Notes: a model not told the origin generated them from the sequence alone. A stretch of 64,000 bases of DNA from Streptomyces finlayi (GCF_014216315.1 NZ_CP045702.1:5146001-5210000), one strand, 5' to 3'; counted from the first letter of the stretch, positions 50,935-60,105 are shown. Numbers and translations: made by a program.

Positions 50935-50981
50935 CGCGGTTGCTTTCCGTGATTGGTCCGGTCGGGCGGCGGCAGTGGAGG

Positions 50982-52016
50982 TCAGCGGGTCCGTCCGGTA
51001 GCAGCGACCGCAGTCGGCGGCTTGGGCGGCGTCGCAGTGGCGATGGCTGGGTGGGAGGGCTTCTCGGCCAGGTCTGCGGAGGCTCGGACCACGTCGACAA
51101 GGTTTTCGCCGGACTCGAGCCACAGTGCTATCGCTGCGTCGATGTCGCCCGGCTCCCCTCCGCCTCGGGTGCGGCTGTCGGCCTGAACCGGGGCAAGGAG
51201 GCTTTCGAAGCGGACGAGGACGGCGGTATCTGGTGCGGGCAGGGTCTTGCCGTTGGCCCGGCGAGTCGCCTCGATCAGGTAGGACGCGTGAGAGAGGAAG
51301 CGCTCCAGCGCGGCCTCCAGGTCCACGGCGTCCACGGACCCCGGCTCGGCGTCTCGCACCCACTGCAGGTCCTCCTGCACTTCGCGCAGCCGCGCCAGGA
51401 GCACCAGTTGCTCGAATTCGGGCAGGAGGCGCGAGCGCACGTCGGCAGCGGCCCCGTGGGCGGTGGTGGCGATGATGGTGCGGGGCGCGCCGGTTCCGAT
51501 TATGTGGACGTGGTCCGGGGAGGGCAGCAGGGTGCCGACCAAGTAGCTGCCGTCCCATGGGCGTTCGGTCAGGAGGAGTTCGGTGCCGCCGCCGTCGCGT
51601 AGAACCGCCGCACAGGAGGTGCGGTACTTCGACAGCGTGGACAGGGCGGGGCTGGCCTCCCACACCCAGTCCAGCAGGTGGGCGGGGATGGTTCCGTCCG
51701 GGTAGTGCTCGATTTCCACGTCCCACGGGCCGGGCAGGCCCTCGGCGACGACGTGTGCGATGTCGCCGAGATAGGGACGCTCGCTGGTGATGACCGTGGC
51801 CTGGCAGTCGCGGGCTGTCTCGTGGAGCTGAGTGAGCGCCGCACGTGCTTGGGCACGGTTGTCGAGGGACAGCCGATGGGCCTCGTCCTGGTGCCGGGTG
51901 AAGCCGGACAGTTCCAGGGCGGTGGTGGCCCACCGGTGCCGCTCGCCGCCGGGGAGCGCGACGACGGTGTTGCCTGCGGCGAGGTGGAGGGTGATGGCAG
52001 CGGAGGAAGTCAGGAC
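50982..52016 (-). CDS. 'LPG.W' family protein (GTC or CTG start)
   Basis: 344 residues. ITLHLAAGNTVVALPGGERH, ALELSGFTRHQDEAHRLSLD, ERPYLGDIAHVVAEGLPGPW, GGGTELLLTERPWDGSYLVG and a helical half. It aligns along its length with the IS-split gene at 52862-55591 (MPNPNAEITL against VLTSSAAITL). The only ATG/GTG/TTG in frame is GTG 51719, about 99 residues in. GTC 52016 lies six bases after AAAGG; CTG 52013 is the alternative. Confidence 0.75.
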   Translation of the reverse strand, partial: VLTSSAAITLHLAAGNTVVALPGGERHRWATTALELSGFTRHQDEAHRLSLDNRAQARAALTQLHETARDCQATVITSERPYLGDIAHVVAEGLPGPWDVEIEHYPDGTIPAHLLDWVWEASPALSTLSKYRTSCAAVLRDGGGTELLLTERPWDGSYLVGTLLPSPDHVHIIGTGAPRTIIATTAHGAAADVRSRLLPEFEQLVLLARLREVQEDLQWVRDAEPGSVDAVDLEAALERFLSHASYLIEATRRANGKTLPAPDTAVLVRFESLLAPVQADSRTRGGGEPGDIDAAIALWLESGENLVDVVRASADLAEKPSHPAIATATPPKPPTAVAATGRTR

Positions 52017-52044
52017 GGCGGGCCTTTGTGTCGGGGGCGTCGGA

Positions 52045-52395
52045 TCAGCGGCGCTGACGCCGCGAGGTGCCCGGGGGTGCGGACTGCACGGTCATGGCGG
52101 CCTTCGTGCGGCGCTGTGCCGACGGCGTGCTCGCCGAGGGCGGGGCGGCGAGCAGGTCCTGGTCGAGGTCTACGTTGTAGCGGGCGGCGGTGAGCATCTC
52201 GGCTGCCCAGGTGGCGTGCTCGTTCTCCCAAGTGCGGCCCAGGTCGAAGGGCAACCGGATCCACACGCCCCCCAGCGTGGGGTAGGTGTCGAATCCGGCG
52301 CGGGCCAGGACGCTCGCGGCGAAGGCATCGACCCCACCTTCGACTTCGACTTGGCCGCCCCGGCCGCGGGTGATCTGGATCGCTTCGCCGTTCAT
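52045..52395 (-). CDS. Small 'GF...D' module protein
   Basis: 116 residues: GGVDAFAASVLARAGFDTYP, GVWIRLPFDLGRTWENEHAT, AARYNVDLDQDLLAAPP. Almost only the recurring module of this element, followed by a basic tail. The ATG overlaps the stop of the 52392 gene. Confidence 0.75.
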   Translation of the reverse strand: MNGEAIQITRGRGGQVEVEGGVDAFAASVLARAGFDTYPTLGGVWIRLPFDLGRTWENEHATWAAEMLTAARYNVDLDQDLLAAPPSASTPSAQRRTKAAMTVQSAPPGTSRRQRR

Positions 52396-52838
52396 CGGCT
52401 TCGCCCCTTGCCAGCAGTCTGGGTCTGGCCGTTGACGGGAAGGACGGCGGGTCGCGACGGAGCCCCGGGGAGCGTGGTGGTCGGGGCGGTGAGCCGCTGC
52501 GGGGAGCGGGTGGCTGCGGCCTGCGCGATGCGGTTGCGGCTCTCCATCAGTCCGTTGCGTACAGCGGGCTGCGGTGGACCGGCGCTGCGGCCCGGGTCGA
52601 GGGAGTAGTCGGCCTGGACCTCGTAGCCATGCCGACGAAGGTCGTGCACGGCCTGGCGGGTGCGGCGGATGCCGTCCTTCTCGGGGTGGGTGAGCCGATA
52701 CAGACCCGGGGTGTCGGGGACGGGCTCGAACTGTTCACGGACCAGGAACCAGTCGGCGAGCTTCGCGGGGATGTTCGCGGTGGCGGCGGCCACGAAGCCG
52801 TGGTCGGGATGGGCGCCGAAGCGGAAGTGGTCAGACAG
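52392..52838 (-). CDS. 'GF/GY.V..D' module protein (CTG start)
   Basis: 148 residues: MSDHFRFGAHPDHGFVAAAT, WFLVREQFEPVPDTPGLYRL, DLRRHGYEVQADYSLDP, then RNRIAQAAATRSPQRL and a proline tail. CTG at 52838 is seven bases after AAAGGA; the frame before it runs into the upstream gene without a usual start codon. Unknown function. Confidence 0.75.
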   Translation of the reverse strand: MSDHFRFGAHPDHGFVAAATANIPAKLADWFLVREQFEPVPDTPGLYRLTHPEKDGIRRTRQAVHDLRRHGYEVQADYSLDPGRSAGPPQPAVRNGLMESRNRIAQAAATRSPQRLTAPTTTLPGAPSRPAVLPVNGQTQTAGKGRSR

Positions 52839-53647
52839 GGGCGAATCCTTTCTGTGAGCGTTCAGCGGTGCGCCGGCGCGGAGCGCGGGGCGGGCAGCGC
52901 TGCGGGGCGGGCGGTCAGGAGTCGCGGGGTGGGCGCGGACAGCGCGGCCGACCCACCCGGTACGGCGGCGCGGACCTGGCGCTCGAACACCTCGCTGTCG
53001 GAGAGCCACGTCTCGATCGCGGGCAGGACGGCGAGGCCGAGCTGCCCGCGGACCTGGCTCCATTCGTGGGCCGGCAGCGTGGCCGGGATCGCGTACAACT
53101 CGTGGCGCAAGTTGTTCCATTTGTCCCAGGCGTCCTGGCTCTGGGCGAGCGCCTCGCGCAGAAGGTTCAGCGCCGCGGCGTCTTCGGGCCAGGGAGTGGC
53201 GGCTGGACGGCAGCGGGTGAGCAGGAGGGGTGCGTGTTCGAGCACAGCGCCATAGGAAAGCCACGCTTGGTCGGCGAAGTCCCTTTCCATTCCCGCGATC
53301 AGACGGGAGTCGCGGAGCGGCACGCCGTCGCTGTACCGGCCGGAGTCTTTGATCGCCTGGAGGGTCTCGTGTTCTTCCCGGATGCGCGCCAGGCCGTTCA
53401 GAACGTTGTTCAGGTCCTGGTGGTGCAGGGCGCGGCGGTGAGCGGGCAGGAACGTGTCCGCGATGGCGCGGGCAGCGAGACAGGGATCGGCGGGCAGCAC
53501 GATGCTGTGCGGCGTGGTCGGGTCATCGTGCGGATCCTCTTGCTCCCGGTCGGTGAGTGCGCCCAGGAGGTAGCCGCTGCTGTGGCCGGGGCGCTCGATG
53601 AGCAGCAGCTCGGTGCCCGAGCCGTTCTTCAAGACGGACGCGAACGG

Positions 53648-55182
53648 CAACGCCGTTGCGTTTGGGTTTTGAGTCGCAGGTCAAGCCCTGTTGAATGACG
53701 CAACGGGACGTCCTGATAGATCAGCTTGTGTCGAGCAAGAAGATCATCGGGAGTCCCGTTGCAGGAGAAGTCTGTCATCACGCGCACGGTCGAGGCGGCC
53801 GGGGGTGTGTACGCGCCCGGCCACTTGGGCGAGCTGACCCAGATCGTGGACTTCGTACTGGTGGACGCGGTGATCGATGAGACAGGGTCACGTGAGAAGC
53901 GGCTGCGGCTGCTGCCGTCCCGGGTGGTGGTCTATTTCGTCCTCGCGCTGGCCCTGTTCGAGGACTGTTCCTATCGGGGCGTGTGGGGCAAGCTGACGGC
54001 GGGGCTGGAGGGACTGCCGTTGGTGCGTCCGGCGGTCTCCTCGCTGTCCCGGGCCCGACGGCGGATAGGAGCGGCACCGCTGCGGCGGCTGTTCGAGATC
54101 CTCGCCGGACCCGTCGCCCACCTCGGGCAGGCCGGCTCGTTCTATCGGGGGCTTCGGACCGTGGCCGTGGACGGCACCTTGCTGCACGTGCCCGATGAGG
54201 AGGCGCTCACCTGGCGCTATCCCAAGCGGGCGGGCGAGAGCGTGGAGTTCGGCTACCCGCTGCTACGACTCGTGGTCCTGGTCGAGTGTGGCACCCGTGC
54301 CGTGCTGGCCGCCGCGTTCGGCCCCGAGAGTGACGGCGAACTCACCTACGCGGGACGCCTGTTGAGTGTGCTGGACCGCACGATGCTCCTGCTGGCCGAT
54401 GCCGGCTTCGACGCGAACGAGTTCGCCCGGGACGTCCAGGCCACCGGCGCCCAGTTCCTGGTGCGCTCCTCCGCCCGCCGCATACCCACCCCCTTCCGGC
54501 ACCTGGACGACGGCTCCTACCTGGCCCGGATCGGCTACGGCGTCCTGCCCGTCATGCTGACCGTCCGCGTCATCGAGGCGTCCGTCACCGTGACCCTGGC
54601 CGATGGCACCGTCCGCACCGAGCAGTGGCGCCTGCTCACCACTCTCCTCGACCCGGCCGCCCACCCAGCTGCCAGGCTCGTGGATCTCTACCACGAGCGG
54701 TGGCAGTCGGAGACGACGTACTTCTCGATCAAGGCAACGATGCTGGACGGCCGTGTCCTGCGCTCCCGCAGCCTGACCGGCCTCGACCAGGAGGTCTACG
54801 CCCTGCTCACCACCTACCAGGCCCTGATCCGTGCCGCTTCCGACACCGCCTGCACCCGGCCCGGCCTGGACATGGACCGCATCAGCTTCACCGTCCTGCA
54901 GACCACCGCCGGCGACACCGTGACCACCGCGACCGCGATCCTGCCCCCGACGGGACCCGCCGACCTCGTCGGCACCATCGGCCGGGCCGTCCTCGACGCC
55001 CTGCACCCCGCCCGCCACCGGCACCGCGTCAAGGCCCGCACCCGAAAGAACCCCACCAGCAAGTACGGCCCGAACGCCGGACAACACCCCACGACCAGCC
55101 AGAACTACACCGTCCACACCACTGTCACGTTCTTCGAGCACGGACTTGCGAGCCGCTCGCGGACGTAAACGCAACGGTGTTG
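53648..55182 (+). mobile_element. IS4-family insertion sequence, complete (1,535 bp)
   Basis: Terminal inverted repeats CAACGCCGTTGCGTTT (left) and CAACACCGTTGCGTTT (right, reversed). Flanked by identical 10-bp copies ACGCGAACGG at 53638-53647 and 55183-55192. Contains one transposase gene. The intact ends, intact gene and perfect target duplication show a recent insertion. Confidence 0.93.
53726..55168 (+). CDS. IS4-family transposase
   Basis: 480 residues. IS4 N-terminal domain (EKRLRLLPSRVVVYFVLALA LFEDCSYRGVW), then DDE: D in RTVAVDGTLLHVPDE, D in MLLLADAGFDANEF, and the Y-R-E-K signature LYHERWQSETTYFSIK. Starts near GTG/TTG 53726, or CTG-TTG further in; GTTGCAGGAG before the EKSVITRTVEAAGG region suggests a start close to 53760. 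Intact and probably active. Confidence 0.93.
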   Translation: MCRARRSSGVPLQEKSVITRTVEAAGGVYAPGHLGELTQIVDFVLVDAVIDETGSREKRLRLLPSRVVVYFVLALALFEDCSYRGVWGKLTAGLEGLPLVRPAVSSLSRARRRIGAAPLRRLFEILAGPVAHLGQAGSFYRGLRTVAVDGTLLHVPDEEALTWRYPKRAGESVEFGYPLLRLVVLVECGTRAVLAAAFGPESDGELTYAGRLLSVLDRTMLLLADAGFDANEFARDVQATGAQFLVRSSARRIPTPFRHLDDGSYLARIGYGVLPVMLTVRVIEASVTVTLADGTVRTEQWRLLTTLLDPAAHPAARLVDLYHERWQSETTYFSIKATMLDGRVLRSRSLTGLDQEVYALLTTYQALIRAASDTACTRPGLDMDRISFTVLQTTAGDTVTTATAILPPTGPADLVGTIGRAVLDALHPARHRHRVKARTRKNPTSKYGPNAGQHPTTSQNYTVHTTVTFFEHGLASRSRT

Positions 55183-55645
55183 ACGCGAACGGGATGCGGT
55201 GATCTTCGAGGGCCCGGTACATCTCGCCGGCCTCCCACAGCATCGGCCAGAGGTCCTCTTGCCACAGCGGGTGTGAGTAGATTTCCAGTTCGGCGGTCCA
55301 CGTGCCGGGCAGCTGTGCGGCGATCTCGGGGCCGATGTCGCCGAGGTAGAGCCGGGTACTGGTGGTGATGGTGGCGCCGTATGCGTGGGCGTGGTGCACC
55401 AGAGCGCTCGCAGTGCGTCGCGCGGCCTGCGGATCGGTCAGCGGGGCGGTGGACGCGCCGTTGCGCAGGCGCGCGAATCCGGCTTCTTCCAGCGCCCGGT
55501 TGGCCTGCTGGTACTTCTCGCCGTGCGTGATGGCGACCAGTCCCAGGTGGCGGCTGGTGGTGAGGGTGATCTCGGCGTTGGGGTTGGGCATCAAGGTCCT
55601 GGTGGGTCGAGTCCGCCGGAGCATGTTCGTCCAGAGGGACAAGGC

Positions 55646-56455
55646 TCAGCGGGTCTTCGGGGTGCGCTTGGGCTCGGGGCTGCGCGCCGGTCCGCCGTGG
55701 GGAGGCCGCGCCGTGGGCCGGCGTGACGGCGGTGGGAGGCGTTCGATGGTCACCAGCGGGGCGACGGCCGCGGGGAACGGGAAGGACGTGGAACGCAGAG
55801 TGGGCCGGGGATCGAGCGTTTCGGCGGCGACCGCGTGCAGGAGCAAGGGCGGCGTCTTGTCCGTGAACGAGATGTCCCACAGGTGACCGAGGTCCTCTGG
55901 AGAGGCGGCCAGGTGCCAGGTGACGGATGCATCCCCGTGGATGGGCGGTGCCGGGGAGTCCACGGGGCGGCTGACCACGGCAGCGTGTCCGTCGTGCGAG
56001 ATGAACCCGGAGAGTCCGAAGTCGTCGAAATGGGTCCAGGAGTCGGCGTCGACGTGGAGCTCCAGCAGGCCGGGCTCGGCGCTGATGCCGTAGACGACGT
56101 GATCCGCGTCGGTGGCCAGTTCGGCGGCCAGGGTGCCGAGGAGCCTGGCGACGCACTCGATCGGCACGAGGCCCGATATATCCGCCCGCCAGCGCTCAGC
56201 CGCTTCCTCGTCGGTGCGGGCCGAGATCACCATGTGAGGGCCTCGGCCCACGGCTGTTTGGTCGTGGCGGATCGTGATGCGCCGGCAGGGGCTGGTGACG
56301 GTCAACGTCGACGCATCGGTGTGCGCGCTCCACGCGGTTTCCTCGACGAAGATGTCGAGGAGCTGTTGGTGGTCGGTGGGGAGGCTGGCGGCCAGGTAAC
56401 GGGGAGAGATGCGGATCTTCTCCCGGGGCCTGTCCTGGTCGGAGTCGTCGGGCAT
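55646..56455 (-). CDS. DUF317-like protein
   Basis: 269 residues: ISPRYLAASLPTDHQQLLDI, then ERWRADISGLVPIECVARLL, and FDDFGLSGFISHDGHAAVVS, WDISFTDKTPPLLLHAVAAE. Two DUF317-type halves with divergent first motif; closest in style to the 35521 protein. GGAAG precedes the ATG. Lysine/proline tail. Confidence 0.7.
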   Translation of the reverse strand: MPDDSDQDRPREKIRISPRYLAASLPTDHQQLLDIFVEETAWSAHTDASTLTVTSPCRRITIRHDQTAVGRGPHMVISARTDEEAAERWRADISGLVPIECVARLLGTLAAELATDADHVVYGISAEPGLLELHVDADSWTHFDDFGLSGFISHDGHAAVVSRPVDSPAPPIHGDASVTWHLAASPEDLGHLWDISFTDKTPPLLLHAVAAETLDPRPTLRSTSFPFPAAVAPLVTIERLPPPSRRPTARPPHGGPARSPEPKRTPKTR

Positions 56456-56502
56456 GGTTCTTCCGGTGGGATCGGGAGCGGGCGGCGGAGCGGGGGCCTC
56501 AA

Positions 56503-57270
56503 CTACGTAAGAGAGGAGTCGACATCGCGGCGAGGGCGTGCTGCGGCGTGCAGGCTTGCACCAAATCCATGAGCGAAGGCCCTCGCCATTTCTTCCAGTT
56601 CGTCGTAGGAGTCCTGCGCCGTCATCTGCGCGGGGTGCTTGCGGTACCGGTAGACCGGAACGGGCAGCAGGATCCCTGGGGCGAGGCAGGTGACGGCGAG
56701 GGCGCAGTAGTCCTCTCCCTGTACGAGGCCGCCCATGGGTGCCGCGCGCACCAGGTCGGTTCGGGCCAGGAGGGTGGTCGGGCCGAGCGGGATGGTGTCG
56801 GCCGGGTCCTTCCAGTACCGCCATACGTCTCCGGCCTCATGCCGGCCGGGCGGCGTCGGACACCGCCACAGGGTCGTGGAACCGTCTTCGTGCAGGTCCT
56901 GGCTGTATCCGGCACACCAGCCCACCCCGGTCTCCTCCAGCGTGCGCAGCCGCAGCGCCATCGCCCAGTCGGTGAACTCGTCGTCATCGTCGGCCCACTG
57001 GACGTACTCGGTGCGTACCTCGTTGAGGGCGAAGTTGCGGGCACAAGCCGCGCCGACCGCCCGCGGGAGGGCGAGGGTGCGGATGCGCGGGTCGGCAGCG
57101 AGAGCGGCCGGCAGTCGGGCGGGGTCGGCGCCGTCGAGGACGACACACGCCTCCCAGGGGACGCTCTGGCGGCACAGGCTGGCATGCATGTCGGCGAGGA
57201 AGGTCAACCGCTCGGGGCGGAGTTGGGTGGCGATGACCACGGTGATCTTCGGGTGAGAGTGCGGGGACAG
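56503..57270 (-). CDS. Family-2-type glycosyltransferase (CTG start)
   Basis: 255 residues. GT-A fold: ITVVIATQLRPERLTFLADM, WEACVVLDGADPARL, RAVGAACARNFALNEVRTEY, metal-binding VQWADDDDEF, and GWCAGYSQDLHEDGST. Transfers a sugar from a nucleotide donor; acceptor unknown, cytosolic. CTG at 57270, seven bases after GGAG, starts just before the first strand; the usual upstream codons fall inside the previous gene. Unusual cargo for a conjugative element; surface or DNA glycosylation are possible roles. Confidence 0.85.
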   Translation of the reverse strand: MSPHSHPKITVVIATQLRPERLTFLADMHASLCRQSVPWEACVVLDGADPARLPAALAADPRIRTLALPRAVGAACARNFALNEVRTEYVQWADDDDEFTDWAMALRLRTLEETGVGWCAGYSQDLHEDGSTTLWRCPTPPGRHEAGDVWRYWKDPADTIPLGPTTLLARTDLVRAAPMGGLVQGEDYCALAVTCLAPGILLPVPVYRYRKHPAQMTAQDSYDELEEMARAFAHGFGASLHAAARPRRDVDSSLT

Positions 57271-57317
57271 AGAGCTTCTCCGGGTGGGCGTCGATGAGGA
57301 GGGTGCGGGCTTCCGGG

Positions 57318-57890
57318 CTATCGGCGGGCGGACTTCCGGGGCGCCAGGGCCGATGCGGGAGCGGTGGCGGACAGGCGCGGGGCGGCTCGCGGCGGCACGA
57401 CCGGAGCCGGGGCCTCCGGGTTCCATGCGCCGGGGGCGGTGCGGATACGGCTGCGCGGGTCGGTGTCCCACGCAACGACGGGTCCGCGGTCGTACGCCAG
57501 CAGGCCGATCACTTCGATGCCGGTCTCGTGCAGGACGTAGGCCCACTCCAGGCCGTCGGTGCCGTCCTGGGTGATCAGTTCACGCTCGGCGGGGGTGCCG
57601 TCGGCGTTGCACACGTTGGTGAGCTGACGGCTGGGGAACTCGTCGCCTCCGGTCAGCGTGCGGCACAGCGCGTCGGGTGCGCCGTCGAGGAGATCTGTGC
57701 CCAGCTGCTCCCAGCCGATGTGGACCTCGTCGATCAGGTGCCGGGCCATCGCCTCCAGGTCACCGGCGAAACGGAATCGGTAGGTGGCCAGCAGCAGCGG
57801 GAGTTTGCTGTCGGGGTAGCCGTCGAAGTGGACGTACATGCCGGCGTAGCCGGTGGAGGTGGGGCGGGCGATGACCGCGCGGGTGGACAG
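57318..57890 (-). CDS. 'STRAVIARP...YVHFDGYP' protein (CTG start)
   Basis: 190 residues: STRAVIARPTSTGYAGMYVH, FDGYPDSKLPLLLATYRFRF, then ELITQDGTDGLEWAYVLHET. Related proteins in other Streptomyces begin MSTRA.IARP. CTG at 57890 sits six bases after AGGAG, exactly at that Met. ATG 57839 would drop 17 conserved residues. Paralogue of the next upstream gene. Function unknown. Confidence 0.8.
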   Translation of the reverse strand: MSTRAVIARPTSTGYAGMYVHFDGYPDSKLPLLLATYRFRFAGDLEAMARHLIDEVHIGWEQLGTDLLDGAPDALCRTLTGGDEFPSRQLTNVCNADGTPAERELITQDGTDGLEWAYVLHETGIEVIGLLAYDRGPVVAWDTDPRSRIRTAPGAWNPEAPAPVVPPRAAPRLSATAPASALAPRKSARR

Positions 57891-57915
57891 ATCGGTCTCC
57901 TGGAGGTGGGGCTGG

Positions 57916-58482
57916 TCAGCGTGCGTGGGGGCGAGCCGCCGGGGCGGGGATCGGCTGGGCCGGGGCGGCAGCAGTACGGGCGGTGGCGGGAGGCGGCGTG
58001 GTGGCGGGAATCGGCCGGTCGGGCCGCCACAGACAGGCGGTGTCGCGGAACCGCACGCGGGGGTCGGTGCCCCACGCGACGAGGGGACCGCGTCTTGCGC
58101 CGGGCTCGCCGATCACCTCGATGCCGTGCGAGTGGAGGACATAACCCCAGTTCAGACGCGATGCCGTCCGCTCGGTGTAGACCAGCGCCGGTTCGTTCGC
58201 ACGGGCCGGGTATCGCTTACCGGGTTCGTCGTGCCCGCCGACGAGGTGCCGGCGCAGGGCCTCGGGTGCTCCGTCGAGGAGTTCGGTGCCGAGGTAGGAC
58301 CATCCTTCCGGCGCGTCGTCGATGAGGTACGCGGCCAGGGCGTCGGTGTCACCGGCGAACCGGTTCTGGTGCGCGGCGAGCAGCAGCGGCAGCTGATGAC
58401 TGGGGTAGCCGTCCCAGTGGACGTACGTTCCGGCGTAGCCGGTGGTGCCGGTGGGGCGGGCGATGACAGAACGAGTGGACAG
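57916..58482 (-). CDS. 'STRSVIARP...YVHWDGYP' protein (CTG start)
   Basis: 188 residues: STRSVIARPTGTTGYAGTYV, HWDGYPSHQLPLLLAAHQNR, NWGYVLHSHGIEVIGEPGAR. Paralogue of the 57318 protein. No ATG, GTG or TTG occurs in this frame for the first 366 bases; the first is GTG 58116. CTG 58482 lies seven bases after AGGA at the expected Met. Standard gene finding would miss or truncate this gene. Confidence 0.8.
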   Translation of the reverse strand: MSTRSVIARPTGTTGYAGTYVHWDGYPSHQLPLLLAAHQNRFAGDTDALAAYLIDDAPEGWSYLGTELLDGAPEALRRHLVGGHDEPGKRYPARANEPALVYTERTASRLNWGYVLHSHGIEVIGEPGARRGPLVAWGTDPRVRFRDTACLWRPDRPIPATTPPPATARTAAAPAQPIPAPAARPHAR

Positions 58483-58510
58483 AGGATCTTCCTGTCGTGG
58501 GCGGGGTGGG

Positions 58511-59029
58511 TCAGCGGGAGGCGCGGCGCGTGGGCGCTGCCGGCGTGGCAGGTGCCGCCGCCACGGACGGGACGGGTTGCGCGGGTGCTGACCGGTTCGG
58601 GCGCCGGTAGGTGCTGGCCAGGTGGTCCTCGCTCAAGTAGGCGAGCTGATCACCGAGTGCGGACAGCTCCTCGGCGTGCTGGCGGTAGCGGGCGGCGAAG
58701 CTCGGTTCCTGGTTGCGCTCGCACCACTCGGCCGCGGCCTCCAAGAACAGATGCAGCTCGCCGAGACCGCTGTGCCCGTCGCCGAGGACGCCCTGCGCGA
58801 CGGTGTTCAACTCGGCGGCCGAGCGCGCACGGTAGACCTGCTGGGTCCAGTTGCTGATGCTGTGACCGGCGTCCCCGGTGGGGAGCGATGCGCTGAACTC
58901 TCGTGCGTCGTAGGCGGCCCAACGGTGCAGGTCGTCGACGGTCGGCCGGTTCTCCGAATGGGCGGTGACCTGCTCGGTGGAGCGGCCGACGTTGTCGTAC
59001 AGCTCGAAGTCAGGGTGGGGCAGGGACAA
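58511..59029 (-). CDS. Helical hypothetical protein
   Basis: 172 residues from TTG 59029 (GGGAG six bases before): SLPHPDFELYDNVGRSTEQV, ISNWTQQVYRARSAAELNTV, RYRQHAEELSALGDQLAYLS. Helical bundle followed by a proline/alanine tail; no known domain. Confidence 0.7.
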   Translation of the reverse strand: MSLPHPDFELYDNVGRSTEQVTAHSENRPTVDDLHRWAAYDAREFSASLPTGDAGHSISNWTQQVYRARSAAELNTVAQGVLGDGHSGLGELHLFLEAAAEWCERNQEPSFAARYRQHAEELSALGDQLAYLSEDHLASTYRRPNRSAPAQPVPSVAAAPATPAAPTRRASR

Positions 59030-59046
59030 GGGGCTCTCCCGGTCGG

Positions 59047-60105
59047 CTAGGCGCGGTCCGTGCGAGCGGAGCCGACGGGCGGCCCCGAGGCGTCGGTGCG
59101 GGCGCACCTGTAGCCGATCAGGCGTGACGGGGCGGCCTTCGCCGGCACGGTGGCGGCGTCGGCGCAGATGAACGTGTACGTCACCGACGTGCGCGGGATG
59201 CCGTGCAGCCAGGCGTTGTCGTCCTTGTCCGGGTTGATTTGCAGCCCGGAGTGCGCGACGGCGTCGGTCTGCGTGTGGGTGTGGGCGAACAGCAGCAGTG
59301 CGCCGCCGTCGGCGGTCTTCAGCGCGTAGGCATCCTTGAAACGGTTGGTGCCACCGGCGAAGGTGGTGGTGCCCAACTTCCCGAACTTGCGGGTCGTTTC
59401 CTCGTGGACCTTGATCTGCTGATTGCTGGCCCTGGTCGGGGCGAAGACCTTGGTGCCGGTGTTCGTCCCGCCGGTCGCGAAGTTGTCGATCACCGCGGTG
59501 CGCAGCACGTCGGCGTCGGCGGCGAGCTGCTTGTTGCCGGTGGCGGCGACCGCGGTGGCGTAGCCGCTTCCGTCGAGGGCGATGTCCGGCAGCTTCGTGC
59601 TGTCGAGGTCGACGACGGTGGACATCTCCCACCGCTTGTCCTTCGGCCGCTCGGCGAAGACGGCGATGCGGCTCGGATCCTTGCCCTTCTCGCCTGAGAG
59701 CGCGGCAGCGAACCAGCGGTCCTGGCCGGCCGTGAAGCGCGGGATGTACAGCTTGGCGCTGGAGATGTCGTACGACCACGGCTTGTACGGCTTGCGGGCG
59801 GCCTTGGGCAGGCCCTCGGTCTCGGTGTAGTCGGAGACGGACATCGCGTACGTCGGGCCGTCCTCGACGGTGTCGAGCAGGGCGCGGTCACGCTGCGCGT
59901 TGGCCTTGTTGTTGATCTTCGAGTAGTTGGTGATGACGGCGCGAGCCTGCGCGTCACTGAGTGCGGGAGTCAGCTTCGGGGCGGCAGGCGTGGAGGCGGA
60001 CGTCGCGTCGGCCGGGGTGTCGTCGCCGCTGGTGCAGGCGGTGGCGGCAGTAGCGAGCAGCGCGGCGGAGACGAGCAGGGGCAGGGCGCGGAGGGCGGTG
60101 CGGAT
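59047..60105 (-). CDS. Secreted lipoprotein (ATC start)
   Basis: 352 residues. Signal peptide ALRALPLLVSAALLATAATA followed by the lipidation Cys and TSGDDTPADA. Mature part: ARAVITNYSKINNKANAQRD, LYIPRFTAGQDRWFAAALSG, VFAERPKDKRWEMSTVVDLD. It resembles DUF8094-like mobile-element lipoproteins (tentative). An in-frame TGA lies upstream and no ATG/GTG/TTG comes before position 59844, which would delete the signal peptide. ATC 60105, seven bases after GGAG, gives the full leader. Probably exposed on the cell surface and connected to conjugation. Confidence 0.8.
   Translation of the reverse strand: MRTALRALPLLVSAALLATAATACTSGDDTPADATSASTPAAPKLTPALSDAQARAVITNYSKINNKANAQRDRALLDTVEDGPTYAMSVSDYTETEGLPKAARKPYKPWSYDISSAKLYIPRFTAGQDRWFAAALSGEKGKDPSRIAVFAERPKDKRWEMSTVVDLDSTKLPDIALDGSGYATAVAATGNKQLAADADVLRTAVIDNFATGGTNTGTKVFAPTRASNQQIKVHEETTRKFGKLGTTTFAGGTNRFKDAYALKTADGGALLLFAHTHTQTDAVAHSGLQINPDKDDNAWLHGIPRTSVTYTFICADAATVPAKAAPSRLIGYRCARTDASGPPVGSARTDRA

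Larger units (their letters stand above)
52862..55591 (-). pseudogene. 'LPG.W' family gene split by an IS4-family element
   Basis: Segments 55193-55591 (MPNPNAEITLTTSRHLGLVA, EEAGFARLRNGASTAPLTDP, AAQLPGTWTAELEIYSHPLW) and 52862-53647 (FASVLKNGSGTELLLIERPG, then helices). Removing the IS and one 10-bp target copy restores a continuous frame through ALEDHRIPFASVLKNGSGTE. AGGA precedes the ATG at 55591. Paralogue of the 50982 gene. Recently inactivated. Confidence 0.88.
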
